Source: Myxococcales bacterium
GTDB taxonomy: Bacteria > Myxococcota_A > Polyangia > Polyangiales > JADJMO01
Length of the DNA: 64,000 nucleotides
NCBI GenBank assembly: GCA_016709545.1
Contig: JADJMO010000018.1
Location: 1-64,000, forward strand
Reading direction: 5' to 3'
In this document: in pieces, positions 16,611 to 24,051 of the stretch
Layout: every line of letters starts with the position of its first letter
Numbering within the stretch: the first letter of the stretch is position 1
The notes under the pieces: model-generated
Databases searched by the model: none
What the model saw: the letters and a program-made list of their open reading frames with translations, nothing else
Told to the model about the DNA's origin: nothing
Program-made: the position numbers and the translations under genes

Positions 16611-18563
16611 ATGGCGCGCGGTCCAATCGTGGTAGTCGTCGCATCGGTCATCGGGTGTTCCTCGAGCAGCGATCCCGGTCCCCCGGCCCCCTGCACGGTC
16701 ACGGTCGGCGCGGGCGATGCGGATCTGGTGCTCGACGGGCACGGCAGCTGCGCGGGCACGACCACCCTCCGCTTGCGCGTGGCCACCGGCGATCCCGCCT
16801 CGCCCATCTGGGCCGATGTGGCGTCTGCGCCGGTGCGTGTAGGTGGTCGCTGGTCGCTGAAAAACGACGCGGTCGTGCGCGAGATCACGCTCGAGAATCC
16901 GGGCGGCGCGGACGTGAAGGTCGTGGGTCTGGAGTGGACCGCCGATCCGATCGGCGTGCCTGCGGACCGGTTGCTCCATGGCGGCTATCAGAGCTGGACC
17001 TACACGGGCGTCGAGACCATCCCCGAGAAGGTGGGCGAGGCGCTCGGCACCGCGCAGCCCGGAGGCGACGGCGAGGACGCCGTGACGGAGAAGGCCGGCG
17101 TGTCGTGGTGGCTCGGCGCCGTGATGGACGAGAAGGGGCAGGGGCTCTTCGCCGCGGCCGAGGGCGCCACCGTGCTGCCCACGTTCATCGCCGTCGACCG
17201 CACGGCGCCGAAGACGCGCCTGCGGATCGTCCAGGGGATGCGCGGCGACGTGGTGTCGCTCGCCGCCGGCCAGAAGCGGGCGCTCGACGGCCTGCGCCTC
17301 GCGGTCGGCGACGTGCCCGCGCACCTCGACGCGTGGGCCAAGCAGGTCGCGGCGCGCTTCCCGCCCTCGATCCCGCGGCGCGCCGCGCTCGCCGGGTGGG
17401 GCTCGTGGAACGTCCACTACACCAAGATCGACGCGACCAAGCTGCGCGACGAGGCCGCGTGGGCGAGCAAGACCCTCGCGCCGCTCGGCATGAAGACCCT
17501 GCTGCTCGACGACGGCTACGAGCCGAACTGGGGCGCGTGGCAGGCCTCGACCGCGTTCGGCGCCGAGCTCGCCACCCTCAACGCCGAGCAGGCCGCGCTC
17601 GGCCTCGAGCCCGCGGTGTGGCTCGCGCCGATCTACGTGGACACCAAGGACCCCCTGGTCGCCAGCAAGGGGGACTGGTTCGTGCGCAAGCCCACCGGCG
17701 AGCTGCGCACGTTCACCAACTTCGGGCCCACCTACGCGGCGCTCGACGTCACCCACCCCGACGCGCGCAAGTTCGTGACCGACGCGATCGCGCGCTACAA
17801 GGCGTGGGGCTACAAGGCCATCAAGATCGACTTCCTGTTCGGCGCCGCGATCGCGGGGGTGCGCCAGGAGCCGATCACGGGCCTCGAGTCGTACGCGCGG
17901 TGGATGAAGGCGATCCGCGAGGCCGCGGGCGACATGCACGTCGTCGGGTGCGGCGCGCCGATCCTGCCGTCGGTCGGGTTCGTGGACTCGATGCGCACCG
18001 GGCCGGACGTGGCCTTCGACCTGAGCCCCGAGGCCACCTACGGCTTCCTCGCCTCGCAGGCGCGCCACACCGCGTTCCGGGCGTTCACCGACGCCTGGTG
18101 GTCGCTCGACCCCGACGTGGTGATCCTGCGCGGCAAGAACATCGACGACGCCGAGGCGTGGACGTTCGTCGTCTCGAGCCTGCTCGCCGGCGGCAACTGG
18201 CTCTCGGGCGACGGGCGCCAGGCGAGCGCCGCGCGGCTCGCGATGACCCTCGCGCCCGAGGTGCTGGCGCTGGCGCGCGATGGGCAGGCGGCGCGACCGA
18301 TCGACTTCGCCGCGCAGGCCGACGAGCGTCCGGTGGGCTCGCCGGTGCTGCTCGGGAGCGCGCCGGTCGGCGTGCCCCACGTGTGGCGCAAGGCGCACGC
18401 GCTCGCCGTGTTCGCGTGGGACGACCCGAGCTTCTCGCGCGACGTCGCGCTCCCGGCCGGCGCCAGGGAGCTCGTGCCCGAGGGCGGCAAGGTCGTGAGC
18501 AAGCCGGCGCCGTCGGGGCCGATCACGGTGCCGAGCCACGGCGCCCGGTTGTTCGTGTTCTAG
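16611..18563 (+). CDS. GH36-type alpha-galactosidase-like glycoside hydrolase, lipoprotein
   Basis: 650 aa from the ATG at 16611. Lipoprotein signal with lipobox VIGC (16611-16670). A beta-sandwich N-terminal domain leads to the catalytic barrel: AGWGSWNVHYTKI, LLLDDGYEPNWGAW, AIKIDFLFGAAI with the probable nucleophile Asp 407, and MRTGPDVAFDLSP with the probable acid/base Asp 466, the melibiase (GH36/GH-D clan) pattern. The tail is a small beta domain. It should cleave alpha-galactosides or related glycosides at the cell surface. The stop overlaps the convergent DsbA-like gene in CTAG. Confidence 0.86.
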   Translation: MARGPIVVVVASVIGCSSSSDPGPPAPCTVTVGAGDADLVLDGHGSCAGTTTLRLRVATGDPASPIWADVASAPVRVGGRWSLKNDAVVREITLENPGGADVKVVGLEWTADPIGVPADRLLHGGYQSWTYTGVETIPEKVGEALGTAQPGGDGEDAVTEKAGVSWWLGAVMDEKGQGLFAAAEGATVLPTFIAVDRTAPKTRLRIVQGMRGDVVSLAAGQKRALDGLRLAVGDVPAHLDAWAKQVAARFPPSIPRRAALAGWGSWNVHYTKIDATKLRDEAAWASKTLAPLGMKTLLLDDGYEPNWGAWQASTAFGAELATLNAEQAALGLEPAVWLAPIYVDTKDPLVASKGDWFVRKPTGELRTFTNFGPTYAALDVTHPDARKFVTDAIARYKAWGYKAIKIDFLFGAAIAGVRQEPITGLESYARWMKAIREAAGDMHVVGCGAPILPSVGFVDSMRTGPDVAFDLSPEATYGFLASQARHTAFRAFTDAWWSLDPDVVILRGKNIDDAEAWTFVVSSLLAGGNWLSGDGRQASAARLAMTLAPEVLALARDGQAARPIDFAAQADERPVGSPVLLGSAPVGVPHVWRKAHALAVFAWDDPSFSRDVALPAGARELVPEGGKVVSKPAPSGPITVPSHGARLFVF

Positions 18564-19192
18564 GCCTGCGCGAGGGCCTGGTCGATCGCCTTCAGGAACA
18601 CGTCGATCGGCTGCGCCCCCGAGAGCGCGAGTCGGTTCTGCAGGATGAAGAACGGCACGCCGCTCACGCCCTGGCGCGAGGCATCGGCGGCCTCCGCGCG
18701 CACCGCCGCGCGCTCCTGCTCGTCGTTCACGAGCGCGAGCGCCTCGTCGGCCTCGAAGCCGTGCGCCGTCGCGATCGAGGCGAGCACCGTGGGGTCGCCG
18801 ACGTTCTTCCCGTCGAGAAAATAGGCCTGGAAGAGCGCGCGCGCGAGCGCCACCTGGGTGCCCTTCTCCGCCGCCTTGCCGATGAGGACGTGCGCGCCGA
18901 CGGTGTTGGGCGCGACCTTCACCTTGCGGAAGTCGAGCGGGATGCCCGAGTCGCGCGCCGCGGACTCGACGCGCCCGAACATGGTGTCGGGGTCGGCGCC
19001 GTACTTCTTGCGGAGGCGCGCGCGCAGGTCGGCGCCCTCCTGCGGCAGGTCGGGGTCGAGCAGGAACGGCGCGTACTCGACGGTGGCCGTGACGTCGGGG
19101 CGCTGGGCGAGCGCCTGGTGGAGTCGTTCGGTGCCGATGAGGCACCAGGGGCACATGACGTCGGAGACCACCGTGATCGTGAGCGAAGGCAT
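18560..19192 (-). CDS. DsbA-family (FrnE-like) thiol oxidoreductase
   Basis: 210 aa. VVSDVMCPWCLIG places a CPWC active site at residues 14-17, directly after the first strand, with no signal peptide. GVSGVPFFIL near residue 175 holds the cis-Pro loop of thioredoxin folds, and the insert is helical, as in FrnE/2-hydroxychromene-2-carboxylate isomerase-like DsbA relatives. These are cytoplasmic disulfide oxidoreductases or isomerases. It is divergent from the NmrA-like gene across 130 bp, which suggests joint control. Confidence 0.9.
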   Translation of the reverse strand: MPSLTITVVSDVMCPWCLIGTERLHQALAQRPDVTATVEYAPFLLDPDLPQEGADLRARLRKKYGADPDTMFGRVESAARDSGIPLDFRKVKVAPNTVGAHVLIGKAAEKGTQVALARALFQAYFLDGKNVGDPTVLASIATAHGFEADEALALVNDEQERAAVRAEAADASRQGVSGVPFFILQNRLALSGAQPIDVFLKAIDQALAQA

Positions 19193-19224
19193 GGCCCTCG
19201 GATGCCCCGGCGATGGGCGGGATG

Positions 19225-19271
19225 CCATGCATGCGGCTCGTGCATGTCCATCATATCGACCATGCATTGGA
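19225..19271. promoter_or_regulatory. Cluster of TGCAT palindromes between divergent genes
   Basis: Within 47 bp there are three copies of TGCAT in near-palindromic settings: CCATGCATGC, CGTGCATGT and CCATGCATTGG. They lie between the divergent DsbA-like and NmrA-like start codons. The clustering in an otherwise GC-rich region suggests an operator for a regulator encoded elsewhere. Confidence 0.35.
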
Positions 19272-19322
19272 CCGATGCCTGGGGAAGACGCATCCTAGGT
19301 CCCGTCCTCAGGAGGAAACACC

Positions 19323-20189
19323 ATGTACGTCGTCTTCGGAGCCACAGGGAACACCGGTCATGTCGTCGCGGAGACGCTGCTCGCGCGCGGTCAGAAGGTG
19401 CGGGTCGTCGCGCGGGACCCCGCCAAGGTCGAGGCGCTGCGGGCCAAGGGCGCCGAGGTCGTGAAGGGCGACGTGCTCGACCCGGCGAGCCTGGCCCCTG
19501 CGCTCGCGGGCGCCACGGGCGCCTACTTCCTCGTCCCGCCGGACGCGGCCACCGACGACCTCGTCGGCCGCGGTCGCCGCATCGTCGACGGCTACGTCGC
19601 CGCGCTCCGCAAGAGCCCGGTCGCGCACGCCGCCGTGCTCTCGTCGGTCGCCGCGCAGCACGAGAAGGGCACGGGCCCCATCGTGATCACGCACTACGCC
19701 GAGGCCGAGTTCGCCAAGGTCACCGGCACCGCGTTCACCTTCGTGCGCGCCGCCTACTTCATGGAGAACATCCTCGCCAACGCGCACCCCATGAAGGCCG
19801 ACGGCGTGCTGCCGGTGTTCGGCGGCGGCGAAGGCTTCCCGTTCCCCATGGTCGCGACCCGGGACATCGGCGAGGTGGCGGCCGAGGCGCTGCTCGCGAA
19901 CACCAAGGAGAACGCCTGGATCGAGCTCTCCGGGCCCAAGGAGTACAGCATGGCGGACGTCGCCGCGATCGCCGGGAAGCTCCTCGGCCGCGAGGTGAAG
20001 ACCGCGGTGCTGCCGATCGATGCGATGGTCCCCACGCTCACCCAGTTCGGCCTCTCGGCCAACGTCGCCGGCCTCTACCGCGAGATGACCGAGGGCCTCG
20101 GCAAGGGCCTCGTCGCCTTCGAGGGCAAGGGTCGCGCGGTCCGCGGCAAGGTCGGCCTCGAGCAGGTGCTCGCGGCGCTGAAGGGCTGA
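19323..20189 (+). CDS. NmrA-like NAD(P)-binding oxidoreductase
   Basis: 288 aa; AGGAGG lies eight bases upstream of the ATG. FGATGNTGHVVAETLL is the dinucleotide-binding GxxGxxG loop, followed by VRVVARDPAKVEALRAKG and VVKGDVLDPASL, standard for NmrA/atypical SDR proteins (YtfG-like). The classical YxxxK is not obvious, as in NmrA proteins, so quinone reduction or a redox-sensing role are both possible. It is divergent from the DsbA-like gene; this pairing fits a small thiol/redox stress unit. Confidence 0.87.
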   Translation: MYVVFGATGNTGHVVAETLLARGQKVRVVARDPAKVEALRAKGAEVVKGDVLDPASLAPALAGATGAYFLVPPDAATDDLVGRGRRIVDGYVAALRKSPVAHAAVLSSVAAQHEKGTGPIVITHYAEAEFAKVTGTAFTFVRAAYFMENILANAHPMKADGVLPVFGGGEGFPFPMVATRDIGEVAAEALLANTKENAWIELSGPKEYSMADVAAIAGKLLGREVKTAVLPIDAMVPTLTQFGLSANVAGLYREMTEGLGKGLVAFEGKGRAVRGKVGLEQVLAALKG

Positions 20190-20289
20190 CGCACGCGGCT
20201 GAGGCGGAGGACGGACGACATCGCCACACAGGCCTAACAGGACTCGTCGAGCACCGGAACGCCGACGAGAGTTTGTATGCTCGCAGACC

Positions 20290-23200
20290 ATGAGTTCGCG
20301 TCGCGCTCTGCCGCTCCTGCTCACCCTCCTCGGCTGTGCCTCGAACGCGACGCCGACGCCGTCCACCGAGGGCGCGCTGCCCGCGCCCGCCGCGGCGCTG
20401 CTCCGGCGCGCCCAGCGGACACCGCGCGCCGAGGGGAGCTCTCTCGCGATCGCGACCGCGAGCACCGTCGCCACCGTCGACGCGCGCGGCGCGGTGCGCT
20501 TCGCCGGGCTGTCGTTCCGCGTCGTCGGCCCCGCCACCGCCCCTCGCGTGGAAGGCCGCGCCGTGCGCGTCGGCGACGCGCTGCTGTTCGACCAGGGCGC
20601 CTCCCTCGAGGTGCTCCACCACCTGTCGCGGCCTACCGAGCTCGCCTACGACCTCGACCTGCCGGTCGGCCACGCGCTGGTGCGCGACGGCGCGGACGTG
20701 GTGGTCGTCGATCCCCACCGCATCCCGGTCGTTCGCGTCTCGGCGGACGCGGCATGGGATCGCGACGGCCGCCCGATCGAGGTGCGTCTCGGAATCCACG
20801 GCCTGCGGCTCTCGATCGTGCTGCCGGTCGGGGTTCGCTATCCCGTGACCGTCAACCCCACGTTCAGCCCGACCAACGCGCCGGGCAAGCTGCGCACGGG
20901 CCACACCGCCACCGTGCTCGGCAACGGTCAGGTCCTGCTCGCGGGCGGCGACACGTCGACCGCGGAGGTGTTCGACCCGATCTCGGCGCGGTTCCGGCCC
21001 ACGGGGTCGATGGCGGTCTCACGCGCCGGCCACGGAGCGGTGACCCTGCGCGACGGGCGCGTGCTCATCGTCGGCGGCGGCGGGGCGACGACCGAGCTCT
21101 TCGATCCGACGACCGGCACCTTCAAGGCCGGTCCCTCGTTGACGACGGTGACCGGTGCCGTGTCGGCGATCGGGCTGGCCGACGGCAAGGTGCTGGTGGT
21201 CGACGGCAAGAGCGCACCGAAATCCGCGCGGCTGTTCGATCCCGCCACCGACACCTGGGCCACCGTGGCCCAGAAGACCGGCGCCGAAGGGCCGCTCGTG
21301 GCCCTCGGCACCGGCGAGATCCTGGTGGTCGGCAGCGGAGGGCAGTCCGAGCTCTGTCGCCCCGCGACCTCCGACTTCGTGGCCGTCGCCTCGCCCGCGA
21401 GCTTCGCCTCCGGCATGCGCGGCCTCTCGCTCGTCGACGGCAACGCCCTGATCCACGGGGTGACCGGCATCACGGTCGTGGGCTCCACGGTCACGCTCGT
21501 CGTCGAGACGTGGTCCTACACGGCGGCGACCAAGGTGTTCACCCGGCGCGCGGACCCGGCGCCCGCGGAGGTTGGCGCGACGGTGTTGCCCTCGGGGTAC
21601 GCGCTGATCGCGGGCAAGAACGCGCAGTTCTGGGCGCCGAGCACGGCGACGTGGTCCGCGCCGGCCGCGCTCCCCTACGACTTCACCGGCGGCACGGCGA
21701 CGGTGCTGCCGTCGGGCGCCGTCCTCCTCGCGGGCGGACTCGGTGGTGGCTCGGCCATCGTCACCGCCACCGGCCAGCCGAGCAGCGGCGCGTTCACAGC
21801 GTCGGGCAACCTCGCCTTCGGCCGTGTCGGCGGGCGCGCGACGCGCCTGCTCGACGGGCGCGTGCTGTTCGCCGGCGGCAATCCTCCGTCGGGGATCACG
21901 GCCGACGGCAGCGCGAACGCCGAGCTCTTCGACCCGGTCGCCGGGACGACGACGACCAAGCCGCTCACCACCGCGCGCGTCGACGCGGCGCAGGTGCTGC
22001 TCGCGAGCGGCAAGGTGCTGATCGCCGGCGGTCAGGGCAAGTCGACCGCCGAGCTGTTCGATCCGACGACGGGCGCGTCGACCGCGACCGCCAGCCTGTC
22101 GGCGGTGCGACAGGGCGCGAGCGCGACCCTGCTGCCCGACGGGCGCGCCCTCGTCGTCGGAGGCAGCGGCCTCTCCACCGCCGAGACCTACGACGAGAAG
22201 ACGGGGACCTTCACCGCCCTCGCCAGCAAGACGAGCGCGCCGCGCACCGGGCACGGCGCGGTGCTCCTCCCGAGCGGCCTGGTCATGGTCGTGAGCGGCG
22301 TCGACAGCGATCTCTTCGACCCGACCACTTCGACGTTCTCGGCGGGGCCCGCGCTCTCGGTGCCTCGCGAGGGGCGCACCGCCACGGTGCTGGCCGACGG
22401 CGGCGTGCTCGTGGCGCCGCTGGGCATCGGGTTCCCCCACGACCGGTTCGTCCCCGCCAAGTCGGTGTTCGAGCTCACGGAGGTGAGCGGCAGCCCGTTC
22501 AAGCAGTCGGCGGTCGCCGGGCTCCCGTTCGGCCGTCTGCTGGTCGCGGGGGGCATCGACTCCGCGGGGGAGGCGACCAGCGCGAGTGGCTTCCTGTTCG
22601 AGCCCGCGGCCGCGGCCGGGCGCGGCGCGTTCGGCCCGACCGCCGCGGCGCCGTTTCCGCGCAACGGCGCCACGCTCGTCCCGCTCGTCCGCGGCGGCGC
22701 CCTGTTCGCCCTCGGCGACACCTACAGCGAGATCTGCCTGGGCATCCCTTCGCACGAGACCGCAATGTTCGACGCGAGCGTGGTACCCCTCGCGCAGCGC
22801 CCCACCATCACCACCGCTCCCGCGAGCGTCGAACCGGGCAAGCCGTTCGACCTCGTCGGCACCCGCTTCTTCGCCGCCGGCGCGAGCGCCCCGGTGGTCG
22901 CGTTCGTCCCGGCGAGCGGGCAGGGGTCGATCACCGCGACGACCACGGCGTTCACCGCGACCACGATGACCGTCGTGCTGCCGGCGACGGTGCTGCGCGG
23001 CAACGGCTTCCTCCACGTGTCGTCCAGCGGCGTGGTCGGCCCGGGCAAGCTCGTCGCGGTCTCGGCCGCGACCAACGGCGTCGCGTGCGCGGTCGACGCG
23101 GAGTGCTCCTCGAGCCACTGCGTCGACGGCGTCTGCTGCGACACGGCGTGCACCGGCCTCTGTTTCGCCTGTACCAAGGCGCGCAAGGGCTCGGGCTCCG

Positions 23201-24051
23201 ACGGCACCTGCGGGGCAATCCCGCCCGGAAAAGACCCGAAGGACGCGTGCGCCCTCTTCCAGGGCGCGCCGTGCGCGAGCGACGGCGAGTGCGCGAGCGG
23301 AATCTGCGCCGATGGGGTGTGCTGCGACGCGCGCTGCGACGGTCAGTGCGAGGCGTGCACGGTGCCCGGCAGCGCCGGCACCTGCGTCCCCGTGCTGGGT
23401 GCGCCCAAGGGGACCCGCGCCGCGTGCGCGGCCGGCACCGACACGTGCTCCGCGCGGACCTGCGACGGAAAGAGCCGGACCTCGTGCGATGGGTTCGCGC
23501 CGACCTCCACGTCGTGCCGAGCCGCGGGCTGCACGGACGGCGTCGAGACGCTGCCGGCGAGCTGCGACGGCGCGGGCGCCTGCCCGGCCGCGACCACCAA
23601 GCGCTGCGAGCCGTTCGCGTGCGGCGACAAGGCGTGCCTCACCCGTTGCACGGGCGACGCGGAGTGCGCCGCCTCGTACCGCTGCTCCAGCGGCAAGTGC
23701 GTGACCGGCGCCTACTGCGCCGGCACGACGACGCTGAAGACGCCGGGCGCCGCCGACGTCGACTGCGCGCCTTACCTGTGCGCCGGCGATCGCTGCCTCG
23801 ATGTGTGCAAGACGTCGAGCGACTGCATCGGCGGCTTCGCCTGCAGCGACGGCCTGTGCACCAGCGCCTCGGGCGCGGTGACGAACGACTCGGGGTGCAC
23901 GGCCGCCCCGACCGGCCCGACGACGGGCGCCGTGCTCCTCGCGCTCGCGGGGCTCGGCGCCGTCGGTCGTCGTCGCCGGAATTCGGAGCTGAGGACCGGA
24001 CAGGGACGGTCCGGCAGCGACCAAGCAATCAGCTCGCGATCCGCGCGGTGA
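20290..24051 (+). CDS. Large surface protein with kelch-like propeller repeats, Cys-rich region and MYXO-CTERM tail
   Basis: 1253 aa. Signal MSSRRALPLLLTLLGC with a lipobox-like LLGC. Residues about 190-820 are a series of kelch/galactose-oxidase-type repeats (GHTATVLGNGQVLLAGG, DGRVLIVGGGG, DGRALVVGGSG, each followed by LFDPTT-like strands), which should fold into one or two beta-propellers. An IPT/TIG-like strand domain follows (about 835-915), then a Cys-rich region with CSSSHCVDGVCC- and CASGICADGVCC-type modules up to about residue 1190. The end, GCTAAP, a hydrophobic helix and GRRRR, is a MYXO-CTERM tag, but 23 further residues follow the Arg run before the stop. That extension falls on a 25-bp repeat and overlaps the end of clpB by 23 bp. 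Confidence 0.85.
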   Translation: MSSRRALPLLLTLLGCASNATPTPSTEGALPAPAAALLRRAQRTPRAEGSSLAIATASTVATVDARGAVRFAGLSFRVVGPATAPRVEGRAVRVGDALLFDQGASLEVLHHLSRPTELAYDLDLPVGHALVRDGADVVVVDPHRIPVVRVSADAAWDRDGRPIEVRLGIHGLRLSIVLPVGVRYPVTVNPTFSPTNAPGKLRTGHTATVLGNGQVLLAGGDTSTAEVFDPISARFRPTGSMAVSRAGHGAVTLRDGRVLIVGGGGATTELFDPTTGTFKAGPSLTTVTGAVSAIGLADGKVLVVDGKSAPKSARLFDPATDTWATVAQKTGAEGPLVALGTGEILVVGSGGQSELCRPATSDFVAVASPASFASGMRGLSLVDGNALIHGVTGITVVGSTVTLVVETWSYTAATKVFTRRADPAPAEVGATVLPSGYALIAGKNAQFWAPSTATWSAPAALPYDFTGGTATVLPSGAVLLAGGLGGGSAIVTATGQPSSGAFTASGNLAFGRVGGRATRLLDGRVLFAGGNPPSGITADGSANAELFDPVAGTTTTKPLTTARVDAAQVLLASGKVLIAGGQGKSTAELFDPTTGASTATASLSAVRQGASATLLPDGRALVVGGSGLSTAETYDEKTGTFTALASKTSAPRTGHGAVLLPSGLVMVVSGVDSDLFDPTTSTFSAGPALSVPREGRTATVLADGGVLVAPLGIGFPHDRFVPAKSVFELTEVSGSPFKQSAVAGLPFGRLLVAGGIDSAGEATSASGFLFEPAAAAGRGAFGPTAAAPFPRNGATLVPLVRGGALFALGDTYSEICLGIPSHETAMFDASVVPLAQRPTITTAPASVEPGKPFDLVGTRFFAAGASAPVVAFVPASGQGSITATTTAFTATTMTVVLPATVLRGNGFLHVSSSGVVGPGKLVAVSAATNGVACAVDAECSSSHCVDGVCCDTACTGLCFACTKARKGSGSDGTCGAIPPGKDPKDACALFQGAPCASDGECASGICADGVCCDARCDGQCEACTVPGSAGTCVPVLGAPKGTRAACAAGTDTCSARTCDGKSRTSCDGFAPTSTSCRAAGCTDGVETLPASCDGAGACPAATTKRCEPFACGDKACLTRCTGDAECAASYRCSSGKCVTGAYCAGTTTLKTPGAADVDCAPYLCAGDRCLDVCKTSSDCIGGFACSDGLCTSASGAVTNDSGCTAAPTGPTTGAVLLALAGLGAVGRRRRNSELRTGQGRSGSDQAISSRSAR
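23998..24022. repeat. 25-bp dispersed repeat, copy 1
   Basis: GGACAGGGACGGTCCGG followed by CAGCGACC. A second copy with a single mismatch lies at 27273-27297. With the bases just upstream it can form a hairpin (CCGGAC, loop, GTCCGG). It lies where the two convergent genes overlap and supplies codons beyond the Arg run of the upstream protein, so it may have arrived by insertion. Confidence 0.6.

Noticed and set aside
15287..20293. Very long open frames antisense or in shifted frames (for example 15287-20293 plus, 16137-19232 minus, 21019-24024 minus, 57478-61401 minus)
   Set aside because: Their proteins are Arg/Ala/Pro-rich with no conserved motifs and lie over well-supported genes; GC-rich third positions remove stop codons in these frames.
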